Part shown: positions 54,937-63,048 of the stretch, in pieces
Layout: the number at the start of each line of letters is the position of its first letter
How positions within the stretch are numbered: the stretch's first letter is position 1
Assembly (NCBI RefSeq): GCF_005503365.1
Contig: NZ_SCML01000003.1
Location: forward strand, 124,001 to 188,000
Origin: Hydrogenophaga sp. 2FB
GTDB lineage: Bacteria; Pseudomonadota; Gammaproteobacteria; Burkholderiales; Burkholderiaceae_C
Length of the DNA: 64,000 bases
Direction of reading: 5' to 3'
Position numbers and translations under genes: made by a program
Notes under the pieces: generated by a model
Told to the model about the DNA's origin: nothing
What the model saw: only the letters and a program-made list of their open reading frames with translations
Databases searched by the model: none

Positions 54937-55887
54937 TCAGTTCTTGATGTCGTAGGTCTGGATCATGTCGCGCATGAGGCCAAAACCATCGTCGATCACC
55001 TTCGTGAACTCGGCGCTGCTCGCGGGGTAATTCATGATGCCGTACTCGTTGGCCACGAAGTCCTTGAACTTCTGACCCGACACCACTTTGTGGATGGCCG
55101 CTTCCAGCGTCTTTCTCACGTCGTCGGGCAGGCCCTTGGAAGCTGCGATGCCGAGCTTGCCGGTGATGCCGACGTCGTAGCCCTGCTCCTTGAGCGTGGG
55201 CACGTTCGGGAACCACGGCAGCCGGGAATCGCTGGCCGAAGCAATGACTTTCATCTTGCCGGCCTTGACCAGCTCGGCGTACTCCGACGGGCCTTGCAGG
55301 GCCACATCGATCTGCTTGCCCAGCGCGGCCATGACCGATTCCGCCGAGGACTTGTAGGTGACCTGGTCGAACTTGCCACCGGTCATCTTCTGCATTTTCA
55401 GGAACGGGAAGTTGTTGGGCGCGCCCGTCACGCCGAAGAACACGCCCTTGGCGGTCTTCGACTGGTTGACCAGGTCCTTGGCGTTGTTGATCGGCGAGTC
55501 CGCGGCGGCCACGATGCCGTAGCTGAATTCGGCCAGGCCGCCCAGCAAGGTGAAGTCCTCGCGCTTGTAGGGCACGTTCATGAGCTGCGAAGTGAAGGTG
55601 ACCGTGCTGTAGGAGTACAGACCAATCGTGTAGCCGTCGGGTTTGGCGCGCTGCAGGTTGCGCAGCTGCAGCGTGCCCGCGGCGCCCGGCTGGTTCATCA
55701 CCACCACGGTCTGTTTGAGTTCGGTCGAGAGCAGGTTGGCGAACTCCCGCGCGATGCCGTCCGATGAGCCGCCCGCGCCGTAAGGTGCGGTGAGTTGAAT
55801 GGTGCGGTCCGGGTAGGCCGCCTGGGCCAGGCTCGCCGTGAGGGCCATGGCGCACACCAGCGCCTGCGTTGCTTGCTTGAAGTTCAT
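54937..55887 (-). CDS. Bug-family periplasmic solute-binding protein
   Basis: 316 residues: signal peptide (about 1-23, ending AQA), then the Bug domain AYPDRTIQLTAPYGAGGSSDG with VMNQPGAAGTLQ near 63. Third Bug protein of the window, here embedded inside a catabolic operon between two SDR genes, so it likely binds the substrate of that operon in the periplasm. 11 bp separate it from the downstream SDR and 25 bp from the upstream one. No membrane permease genes accompany it. Confidence 0.92.
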   Translation of the reverse strand: MNFKQATQALVCAMALTASLAQAAYPDRTIQLTAPYGAGGSSDGIAREFANLLSTELKQTVVVMNQPGAAGTLQLRNLQRAKPDGYTIGLYSYSTVTFTSQLMNVPYKREDFTLLGGLAEFSYGIVAAADSPINNAKDLVNQSKTAKGVFFGVTGAPNNFPFLKMQKMTGGKFDQVTYKSSAESVMAALGKQIDVALQGPSEYAELVKAGKMKVIASASDSRLPWFPNVPTLKEQGYDVGITGKLGIAASKGLPDDVRKTLEAAIHKVVSGQKFKDFVANEYGIMNYPASSAEFTKVIDDGFGLMRDMIQTYDIKN

Positions 55888-55912
55888 CTCGTGTGTCTCC
55901 GTTGAATGTCGA

Positions 55913-56671
55913 TCAGATGTTGGTCAGCGTGATGCCGCCATCCACCGTGAGGGCTTGCGCCGTGATGAAGCCGGCGTCGTCGCCAGCGAGAAAGCAGATG
56001 CTGCGGGCGATGTCTTCCACCGTGCCTAGGCGGCCCAGGGGGGTGCGCGCAATGCGGTTGGCGTCGCGCTCGGCGTCGCGGTTGCGCTGCGTGCCTTCGG
56101 TGGGCACGGCCGAGGGGCACACGGCGTTCACGCGGATGTTGCGCGCGCCGAGCTCGGCGGCCGCCGCGCGGGTCACGCCCAGGATGGCCGCCTTGATGCC
56201 GGAGTACACGACCGAGTTGGCGGCCGAGCGCAGCGCCGCCACCGAGGCCACGTTCACGATCGATCCACCGCGCACGGGGTCCATCACCGCCACGGCTTCC
56301 TGCAGGCTCCAGATGACGGACTTGAAGCCGACGTCGAGCATGCGGTCGATGGTCTCGGGCGCGATGTCGGGGATGGCCTGGTAGCGCACCCAGGCGGCGT
56401 TGTTGACCAGAATGTCAAAGCGCCCGCCGAGTTCGAACGAGCGCCGGATCGCATCGCGAATGCCTTCGCGGCTGGCGATGTTCTGCACGATGGAAAAGGC
56501 TTTGCCACCGTGCGCCGTGATCTCGTGCACCACGGGGGTGACGAGTTCTTCCTTGAGGTCGTTCACGCACACGGTGGCGCCACGCGCCGCCATTTGCAAG
56601 GCGGTTTCCTTGCCGATGCCGGCGCCGGCGCCGGTGATGAGGGCCACGCGGCCGAGCAGATCCTGGTTCAT
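55913..56671 (-). CDS. SDR-family oxidoreductase
   Basis: 252-residue short-chain dehydrogenase: cofactor motif TGAGAGIGKE (14-23), NNAAW near 90, catalytic Ser in NVASVAA near 140 and Tyr-Lys as YSGIK near 154-158, ending DGGITLTNI. Several relatives are 3-hydroxyacyl-CoA or quinone-linked dehydrogenases, but the substrate is unknown. 17 bp after the small acyl-CoA dehydrogenase and ahead of the Bug gene, so it probably acts as the beta-hydroxyacyl oxidation step. The ATG at 56671 is the first in a family-consistent place. Confidence 0.9.
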   Translation of the reverse strand: MNQDLLGRVALITGAGAGIGKETALQMAARGATVCVNDLKEELVTPVVHEITAHGGKAFSIVQNIASREGIRDAIRRSFELGGRFDILVNNAAWVRYQAIPDIAPETIDRMLDVGFKSVIWSLQEAVAVMDPVRGGSIVNVASVAALRSAANSVVYSGIKAAILGVTRAAAAELGARNIRVNAVCPSAVPTEGTQRNRDAERDANRIARTPLGRLGTVEDIARSICFLAGDDAGFITAQALTVDGGITLTNI

Positions 56672-56688
56672 TGCTTTTCCTGGGGGTG

Positions 56689-57651
56689 TCACACGGACTG
56701 GATGAAGTCGAGGCCGTTCTGCTGGGCGAGGGCGCCCGAGCCGAAGGCCGCGTCGAACTTGCGCACTTCGCGCAGCGCATAGTGCAGGGGCAGCTCCCAG
56801 GTGAAGCCCATGCCGCCGTGCAGGTGGATGGCCTTTTCCAGGACGAAGGCCGCGTTGGCCAGGGTGTTGGCCAGCACCGGCCGGGTGCGGCGCACGCTGC
56901 CGTATTCGTCGGTGGAGAGCACGCGTTCGATGCCGGCGTTGGACGCTTCCTGCAACAGGCGCATGCGGGCCAGCAGGTGGCGCACCGCCTGTTTGGCCGA
57001 GAGCGGACGGCCGAACTGCACGCGCGTGGCCATGTAGTCGGCCGTGGTGGTCAAGGCGCCTTCGGCCGCGCCGTTGGCCCAGCCGGCGATCAGGATGTGG
57101 CTGTCGCGCTGCAAGGTGGCGAAGGCGTCGGCGTCGAGCGTGGCCCGCACCTTGGCGTTGTCGAGCACCAGCCACGATTGGGGGTGCTCCGGGTCTAGCG
57201 CGAGATCGTTCTGGATCTCGACCGAGGCCAGGTCCACCAACGCAGCACCGCCTTCGCCGTCGGCCACCAGTACCCAGTCGCAGTGGGATGCGTGGCGGGC
57301 GTGGCCCGCGAACCCGTCCTTCAGACTGCCTTGCAGCGCCCAGGTGGCCACGCGCGCACCGCTCACGAGCTCGGCGGCCAGCGGCGAGCCGCCGAGCGCC
57401 TGCGCGACCAGAATGGTTTCGAGCAAGGGCCATTGCAGGCGCAGCTTGCCCGCCTCGGCCACGATGGGCAGGGCGAATTCGATGCCCAGCGCCAGGCCGC
57501 CCGCGTCTTCGGCGGCGCACACGCCACACAGGCCGGCATTGGCGAGCACCTGGCCGGCTTCGCGCAAGCTGTGCGTCTGCGCATCGGCGATGGCCGCAGC
57601 CGCCGCCTGGCCAAACTCTTCGGGCTTGAGATCGTTGTCTGACGTGCTCAT
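56689..57651 (-). CDS. Acyl-CoA dehydrogenase, small subunit type
   Basis: 320 residues, shorter than the usual 380-400. It has a recognisable C-terminal ACAD domain, with TRVQFGRPLSAKQAVRHLLARM (about 228-249) and GGMGFTWELPLHYALR near 289-304, but the N-terminal and middle regions are degenerate. It is adjacent to a full-length ACAD gene; in pimeloyl-CoA dehydrogenase (PimC/PimD) and steroid side-chain enzymes, large and small ACAD subunits form heteromers. I infer the same here. One base separates it from the large-subunit gene. Confidence 0.85.
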   Translation of the reverse strand: MSTSDNDLKPEEFGQAAAAAIADAQTHSLREAGQVLANAGLCGVCAAEDAGGLALGIEFALPIVAEAGKLRLQWPLLETILVAQALGGSPLAAELVSGARVATWALQGSLKDGFAGHARHASHCDWVLVADGEGGAALVDLASVEIQNDLALDPEHPQSWLVLDNAKVRATLDADAFATLQRDSHILIAGWANGAAEGALTTTADYMATRVQFGRPLSAKQAVRHLLARMRLLQEASNAGIERVLSTDEYGSVRRTRPVLANTLANAAFVLEKAIHLHGGMGFTWELPLHYALREVRKFDAAFGSGALAQQNGLDFIQSV

Positions 57652-57652
57652 C

Positions 57653-58855
57653 TCAGAGGTCCTTCGGCAAATTCATGATGCGTTGCGCGATGATGTCCAG
57701 CTGCACCTCGGTGGTGCCGGCGTAGATGGTTTCGGCGCGCGCGTACAGGTAGGCGGTGGAGAAATGTTTCTTCGCGCGTTGCGCCAGCGCGCTGGAACGT
57801 GGCGTCACGTGCGACACGAGCGACAGCGCCAGGCCCATGAAGGCCTGGTGGCACTCCGACCAATAGAGTTTCGTGAGCGAGCCGCGGGCACCGATGCTCT
57901 TGCCCGCCATCAGCTGCTCCACCGTGCGCCCCACCAGCCCCTTGAGTGCGTCGATCTCGCCCACCACGTCGCCGATGCGGCGCTGGGTGTGGCCGTCGTC
58001 GAGCAGCTTCGCGAGTTGCGGGTCGGACTTGCATGCGGCGATGAGCTGGCGCAGCTCGCAGTCGAAGCGCCAGGCGCGGTACATGCGGTTGGTCGCGCGT
58101 TCGATCGACAACACGCGGATGGCGGCGTTCCAGCCCTCGTCCGGCTCGCCCAGGCGCGCGCTGTCGGGCACCACCACGTTGTCGAAGAAGACCTCGGCGA
58201 ACGAGTCCTTGCCGTCGATGGACTTGATGGGCACCACGCGGATGCCGGGCGTGTTCATGGGCACGGCGAACATCAGCATGCCGCGGTGCTTGTCGGCCAC
58301 CGTGCCGGTGCGCGTGAGCAGCAGGCAGTATTGCGCCTTGGCCGCGCCGCTGGTCCAGATCTTCTGGCCATTGATGCGCCAGCTGTCGCCTTCCGGCGTG
58401 GCCTTGGTGCGCAGGCGCGCGAGGTCCGAGCCCGCGTCGGGCTCGGAGAAGCCCTGGCACCAGTAGTCCTGGATGGCGAGGATGCGCGGCAGGAACAGCT
58501 GCTTCTGTTCTTCCGTGCCCACGGTCTGGATGATGGGGCCGGCCAGCTCCTTGCCGATCGAGCTCACGCTCTCGGGCATGGCCAGCGCGCCCACTTCCTT
58601 GTTCACCGCGAGGTGCTCGCGCAGCGTCAGGCCCAGGCCGCCATAGGCCTTGGGCCAGGTCATGCCGGCCAGGCCCGCGTCGTACATCGACGCTTCCCAG
58701 TCGCGGCACTCGTTCAGCGTGGGCGTGCGGTAGTCGAGGCTGTCCGCGCGCATGTGCGCGGGCAGGTGGGTGCGCAGCCACTGGCGCGCATAGTCGCGGT
58801 AGACCGACGGGCCTGCCGCAGGGTCCGGAATGGCCGGGTTTTTTTCCATGTGCAT
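57653..58855 (-). CDS. Acyl-CoA dehydrogenase, large subunit type
   Basis: 400-residue FAD enzyme that forms an alpha,beta double bond in a CoA thioester. Family marks: GFSEPDAGSDLARL near 136-149 and INGQKIWTSGA near 158-168. In the usual catalytic-Glu position the sequence is ETIYAGTTEVQ near 377, with Ala where medium-chain ACADs have Glu (IYEGT), as seen in branched- or ring-chain FadE groups, so the base must be elsewhere or supplied by the partner. Starts at ATG 58855 (GAGG six bases upstream). It follows the CoA ligase gene. Confidence 0.93.
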   Translation of the reverse strand: MHMEKNPAIPDPAAGPSVYRDYARQWLRTHLPAHMRADSLDYRTPTLNECRDWEASMYDAGLAGMTWPKAYGGLGLTLREHLAVNKEVGALAMPESVSSIGKELAGPIIQTVGTEEQKQLFLPRILAIQDYWCQGFSEPDAGSDLARLRTKATPEGDSWRINGQKIWTSGAAKAQYCLLLTRTGTVADKHRGMLMFAVPMNTPGIRVVPIKSIDGKDSFAEVFFDNVVVPDSARLGEPDEGWNAAIRVLSIERATNRMYRAWRFDCELRQLIAACKSDPQLAKLLDDGHTQRRIGDVVGEIDALKGLVGRTVEQLMAGKSIGARGSLTKLYWSECHQAFMGLALSLVSHVTPRSSALAQRAKKHFSTAYLYARAETIYAGTTEVQLDIIAQRIMNLPKDL

Positions 58856-58863
58856 GTGAGGCC

Positions 58864-61005
58864 TCAATGTGCAGAGGGGTGGCCAGCCGTCGGGACCATG
58901 AGCGCGTCGAGCACGAGCACGCCCTGGCCCTCGGGCTTGACGAGGATGGGGTTCATGTCGATCTCGGCGACATCGGCGGCGTGGCGGCACGCGAACTCGG
59001 AGAGCTGCGCCACCGTGCGGGCGGCGGCCACCACGTCGGCCTTGGCCTGGCCGCGCGCGCCATCGAGCAGCGGGAACAGCTTGAGGCTGCGGATCATGCG
59101 CAGGGCCTCGTCTTCGGAGACGGGGGCCACCTGCACCGCGACGTCCTTGAGGATCTCGGCGTAGATGCCGCCCATGCCCACCATCACGACCGGGCCGAAC
59201 ACCGGGTCGCGCGAGACACCGGCGATCAGTTCCACACCGCCGCGCACCATGGGCGCGACCAGCACGCCGTCCAGGCGCGCCTGCGGTGCGTGCTGCTTCG
59301 CGTTGGCCATCAGTCGATCGAACGCTTCGCGCACCGCGCCGTCGTCCTGCAGGTTCAGCGCCACGCCACCGATTTCGGTCTTGTGCGCGATGTCTTCCGA
59401 CGCGATCTTGAGCACCACCGGGTAACCCGTGGCCTGCGCGCTGCGCACGGCGTCGTCGGCCGAGGTCACCACTGCTTCGCGCGGCACCGAAATGCCGGCA
59501 GCGGCCAGCGCCTGCTTGGCGTGGAACTCGTTGCGGAACACGGCGGGGTCCACACGGTCGACGGGGCCGCCGTAGGCCGGGGCCGTCGGCAGCGCGGTGA
59601 GCTGGCCGAGGGTGACCAGGCCTTTGAGACCACTGGCCGCCGCGGGAATGCTCGGGAACACCGGAATGCCCAGCGCGTTGATCTCGGCCACTGCATCGGC
59701 CGGTCCCTGGCTGATGAGGACCATCAGGCGGTCGGGGTGGCTCTGGCGGATCTTCGACAGCGCCTCCAGGTACACGCCACGCAGGCGCGGGTTGTACAGC
59801 GAGAGCGCCAGCAGCAGCACCAGCGTGCTGCCGTTGGAATCGCTCTGCAGCGCGGTCAGCATCTTCAACAGGATGTCCGGCCGGGCCGACATCTGGGCCG
59901 AGGCGTCCACCGGGTTGTTGGTGCCGGCGTTGGGCACGGCTTCGCGGATCAGCTGCTTCGTGCTGTCGTCGAGTTGCGGCAGGGTCAGGCCTTCTTCCAC
60001 CATCGCGTCGGCCATCATGATGCCGAAGCCCCCCGAGGCGGCGACCAGCGTGACGGCGTCGTGGGCAGGCAGGCGCCCGGTGCCCAGCAGGGCGGCGGCG
60101 TGGCCCACGTTCAGCAGGTCTTCGAACGAGCGCACGCGCAGCACGCCGTAGCGGCGGAAGACGGCGTCGAACACCGCGTCCGAACCGGTGAGCGCGCCGG
60201 TGTGCGAGGCGGCGGCGGCCTGGCCTTGTTCGGTGGAGCCGATCTTGAGCGCGATGACCGGCTTGTGGTGCTGGCGCGCGAGGTCCAGCGCGGTGATCAG
60301 CCGAGCCGCATCGCGGCAGGTTTCCATGCAGCACAGGATGATGCGCGTGTCGGGGTCTTGCGCCAGCGAGGCGATGCCATCGGCCACGTCCACGTCGGCT
60401 TCGTTGCCGGTGGCGATGAAGCGGCTCACACCCAGCCCGCGCTGGGCCATGTTGCTCATGGTGAAGCTGCCGATGTTGCCCGACTGCGAGACGATGCCCA
60501 CTTGCCCCACGGGCGGCATGTTCTGTTCCAGCGCGATGGAGAACGAGCCGACCAGCTTGTCCACCACGTTCACAGCGCCCAGGCAGTTCGGGCCCAGCAG
60601 GCGCATGCCGTGGCTGCGCGCCACGCGGACCATCTCGGCCTGCACGGCCGCGCCTTCGGGGCCGGCTTCGGCGAACCCGGCCGAAAGCACGATCGCGCCG
60701 CGCACACCGCGCGTGGCGCAGTCGCGCACGGCCTGCAGCGTGGCTTCCATCGGCACGGCCAGGATGGCGAGGTCCGGCGCCGTGGGCGTGTCGAGGATCG
60801 AGGCGTAGGCCAGCAGGCCCTGGATGGTGCCGCCCTTGGGGTTGATCGGATAGATCGCGCCAGCGTAGCCATACTTGCGCAGCAGCTGCACCGGCCGCCC
60901 GCCGATCTTGGTGATGTCGTCGGAGGCGCCGATCACGGCCACGCCCGTGGCGTTGAAGAACGCGTCGAGCCCGGCGCCCGGGGCTGCTTGAACCTGGGTC
61001 AACAT
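58864..61005 (-). CDS. Acetate-CoA ligase/acyl-CoA synthetase family (NDP-forming type)
   Basis: 713-residue fused protein: an N-terminal CoA-binding domain (about 15-145, VAVIGASDD near 22), a succinyl-CoA-ligase-like domain with the phosphohistidine loop region SHTGALTGSDAVFDAVFRRYG near 257, and a C-terminal ATP-grasp domain (about 490-710) with PVVLKIASEDIAHKTEIGGV near 555-574. The NDP-forming class makes an acyl-CoA from an acid with ADP and phosphate as products and is typically used for organic or aromatic acids. It should activate the substrate of this operon. Eight bases before the ACAD large-subunit gene. Confidence 0.9.
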   Translation of the reverse strand: MLTQVQAAPGAGLDAFFNATGVAVIGASDDITKIGGRPVQLLRKYGYAGAIYPINPKGGTIQGLLAYASILDTPTAPDLAILAVPMEATLQAVRDCATRGVRGAIVLSAGFAEAGPEGAAVQAEMVRVARSHGMRLLGPNCLGAVNVVDKLVGSFSIALEQNMPPVGQVGIVSQSGNIGSFTMSNMAQRGLGVSRFIATGNEADVDVADGIASLAQDPDTRIILCCMETCRDAARLITALDLARQHHKPVIALKIGSTEQGQAAAASHTGALTGSDAVFDAVFRRYGVLRVRSFEDLLNVGHAAALLGTGRLPAHDAVTLVAASGGFGIMMADAMVEEGLTLPQLDDSTKQLIREAVPNAGTNNPVDASAQMSARPDILLKMLTALQSDSNGSTLVLLLALSLYNPRLRGVYLEALSKIRQSHPDRLMVLISQGPADAVAEINALGIPVFPSIPAAASGLKGLVTLGQLTALPTAPAYGGPVDRVDPAVFRNEFHAKQALAAAGISVPREAVVTSADDAVRSAQATGYPVVLKIASEDIAHKTEIGGVALNLQDDGAVREAFDRLMANAKQHAPQARLDGVLVAPMVRGGVELIAGVSRDPVFGPVVMVGMGGIYAEILKDVAVQVAPVSEDEALRMIRSLKLFPLLDGARGQAKADVVAAARTVAQLSEFACRHAADVAEIDMNPILVKPEGQGVLVLDALMVPTAGHPSAH

Positions 61006-61012
61006 GTTGTGC

Positions 61013-61783
61013 TCACCGTCCCTTGAACACCGGGGCGCGCTTTTCCAGGAAGGCGGTGCGCGCTTCGCGGGCGTCTTCGGTCTTCGACAGGGCCACGGTG
61101 AACTCCTGCTCGAAGCGGTAGGCATCGCGCTGGGGCATCAGGTCCACCATGTTGGCGGCGCGCTTGGCATAGGCCACCGCCAGCGGCGCCTTGGACGCGA
61201 TTTCGCGCGCCAGCGCCATCGTCACGGGCAGCAGGTCGGCTTCCGACAGCACGTCCTCGATCACGTTGCGCTTGAGCAGGTCGTGCGCCGTCAGGCGCTG
61301 GCCGGTGAAGAACATGCGGCGCAGCGTGGAGCGGCCGAACAAGGTCTTCAACATGGAGGCGCCACCGGCCAGGCCGACGTTGATCTCGGGCATGCCGACG
61401 GTGACGTTCTCGGAGGCGTAGAGGATGTCGCACGCCGCCGCCAGGCCGAAGCCCGCGCCCAGCGCCACGCCATTGACCGCGGCGATCACGGGCTTGGAGC
61501 ACTCGCGGATCGAGTTGCCGGTTTCGCGCGTGATGCGGTTGTGGTCCAGGAAGTCGCCGGCGATCTCGCTGCTGGGGCGGTCCTTCAGGTCGGCGCCGGC
61601 GCAGAACACGCCGTTGGCGCCGGTCAGCACGGCGCAACGGATGTCCTCGCGCTCGGAAATTTCGTCGAAGGTGGCGACCAGCTGGCGGCGCATCTCCCGG
61701 TTCAGGGCATTGACCGGCTTGCGGTCCATGGTGACCAGGCCCACGCCGTCGGAGACGTCCAGACGAACCCATTTTTCGCTCAT
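61013..61783 (-). CDS. Enoyl-CoA hydratase/isomerase family protein
   Basis: 256-residue crotonase-fold enzyme. Oxyanion-hole segment AAVNGVALGAGFGLAAACD near 98-116; the catalytic-Glu zone reads GMPEINVGLAGGASML near 127-142, with GLAGGA where hydratases have GxxGG. First gene of the nine-gene minus-strand operon, 7 bp before the CoA ligase. Together with the ACAD pair and SDRs it gives the hydration step. The promoter lies in the 389-bp upstream gap that also serves the SMP-30 gene. Confidence 0.9.
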   Translation of the reverse strand: MSEKWVRLDVSDGVGLVTMDRKPVNALNREMRRQLVATFDEISEREDIRCAVLTGANGVFCAGADLKDRPSSEIAGDFLDHNRITRETGNSIRECSKPVIAAVNGVALGAGFGLAAACDILYASENVTVGMPEINVGLAGGASMLKTLFGRSTLRRMFFTGQRLTAHDLLKRNVIEDVLSEADLLPVTMALAREIASKAPLAVAYAKRAANMVDLMPQRDAYRFEQEFTVALSKTEDAREARTAFLEKRAPVFKGR

Positions 61784-62172
61784 ACACCACCTCGATAAGA
61801 AGTCCGCTTGCCGCGGCGCAGATCACAAAAGGACAGCACACTGCGAAGGCCAATGGCCCCGTTCGATCTGGAGAAATAAGGGTGTTTTGTCTCCAGGCGA
61901 TGGGGTGGAATTCCGCCAATCTTTTCAGTGCCTGCACGGTCCGATCGAGTATAGAAGTCGGGTCTTTATTTGATTTCCATTCAATCCGGGATTGTGTTCT
62001 GCAGAAACTGAAGGAATCGCCGACGGAGAGGCTGTGTCATAGAGGAGTGGGGCGCCGATAATGACGCTGAAAAAGGGGTTTCCAATGAATTGGAAAATCG
62101 CCTTTGTTGCAATTCAATAGCCATTTACTGATTGAAATGAATGGCTTCGAATTTAATCAATGGATCGAGGCA
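61784..62172. other. 389-bp intergenic region between the operon and the SMP-30 gene
   Basis: No gene is visible. It is the shared divergent control region: relatively AT-rich at 61940-62172, with a possible -10 TATACT for the operon at 61953-61948 and several inverted repeats. The clearest are TTCCAAT-GA-ATTGGAA (62091-62106) and AGCCATT-N14-AATGGCT (62119-62146). No firm -35 can be assigned. Confidence 0.6.
62091..62106. promoter_or_regulatory. Palindromic operator upstream of the SMP-30 gene
   Basis: TTCCAATGAATTGGAA: perfect 7-bp arms around GA, 66 bp before the SMP-30 start. It could be the site of the LysR protein encoded downstream or of another regulator. Confidence 0.5.
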
Positions 62173-63048
62173 ATGGAAATCAAACGGCTGGGTGAATTGA
62201 AGACCGAATTGGGTGAGTGCCCGGTGTGGCATGGCGGACGGTTGTGGCTGCTGGACTGTCGCGCGGGCGTGGTCTATGCGCTGAACCCGGAGACGGGCGC
62301 GGTCACCTCGCGCCACGAGGTGCCGCCGCCGCTGGGTTCGTTCGCGTTCAACCACGATGGCCGCATCGTGCTGGCGCTGAAAGAGGCGATCGCCGCGCTG
62401 GACCTGGCCAACGGGCACTTGCGCACCCTCGCGCGCCTGGACGTGAGCCACCCGGACCTGCGCTTCAACGACGGCATCTCGCTGCCCGACGGGAGCTTTG
62501 TCGTCGGCACCATGCACGTGTTCCGCGAGCCCGACGAGCCGCCGCTGGGTGGCCTGTACCGGCTCGGCACCGACCTGCAACTGCGCAAACTGGACGAGGG
62601 CCTGGGCATCACCAACGGGCCCGGTGTGAGCCCGGTCAGCGGGCGCTTCTGCGTGGCCGACAGCGCCAGCAAGACCGTCTATTCCTATGCCTTGGGGAGC
62701 GACGGAACGCTGGCCGACAAGCAGGTGTTCGTGCAGACCGATGCCGAGGGCTCCGGGCCGGATGGCTGCTGCTTCGACAGCGAGGGCGGTTTGTGGACCG
62801 CCCTGGTGCGCGCGGGCGCGCTGGCCCGCTACGACCTGCAGGGCCGGCTCACGCACAGGATTGCGTTGCCGCTCACCCACCCGAGTGCGCTGTGTTTTGG
62901 TGGCCCGTCGATGGCCGATCTGTTCGTCACGTCGATCAGCAACAGCGGCCGCCTGAGCGCCTCGGGGCCGCTGGATGGCGCGGTGCTCAAGGTGACCGGC
63001 TTGGGCTTTCAGGGTGCGGCGCGGCCTCTGTGCCGCATGCCTCTCTAG
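62173..63048 (+). CDS. SMP-30/gluconolactonase family lactonase
   Basis: 291-residue six-bladed beta-propeller lactonase. Family marks: LGECPVWHGGRLWLLD near 15-30 (catalytic/metal Glu in GECPVW), NDGISLPDGSFVVGTM near 103-118 (metal Asn/Asp) and a metal Asn in ITNGPGVSP near 150. It hydrolyses sugar or other lactones. I chose ATG 62173 because the domain begins right after it; GAGG precedes it with short spacing. In-frame starts upstream exist but extend into AT-rich non-coding DNA. Convergent with the last LysR gene, touching end to end. May belong to the same pathway as the operon upstream. Confidence 0.88.
   Translation: MEIKRLGELKTELGECPVWHGGRLWLLDCRAGVVYALNPETGAVTSRHEVPPPLGSFAFNHDGRIVLALKEAIAALDLANGHLRTLARLDVSHPDLRFNDGISLPDGSFVVGTMHVFREPDEPPLGGLYRLGTDLQLRKLDEGLGITNGPGVSPVSGRFCVADSASKTVYSYALGSDGTLADKQVFVQTDAEGSGPDGCCFDSEGGLWTALVRAGALARYDLQGRLTHRIALPLTHPSALCFGGPSMADLFVTSISNSGRLSASGPLDGAVLKVTGLGFQGAARPLCRMPL

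Noticed and set aside
54926..55855. Apparent extension of the long SDR to 711 codons
   Set aside because: The added part is an off-frame reading of the Bug gene; the SDR glycine motif begins just after 54925.
58900..60334. Apparent extension of the ACAD gene to 893 codons
   Set aside because: The added part lies inside the CoA-ligase gene in another frame and has Arg/Pro/Gly-rich shadow composition; the ACAD domain begins at 58855.
58867..61026. A 719-codon plus-strand frame
   Set aside because: Antisense to the CoA ligase, His/Ala/Gly/Arg-rich and without a domain.
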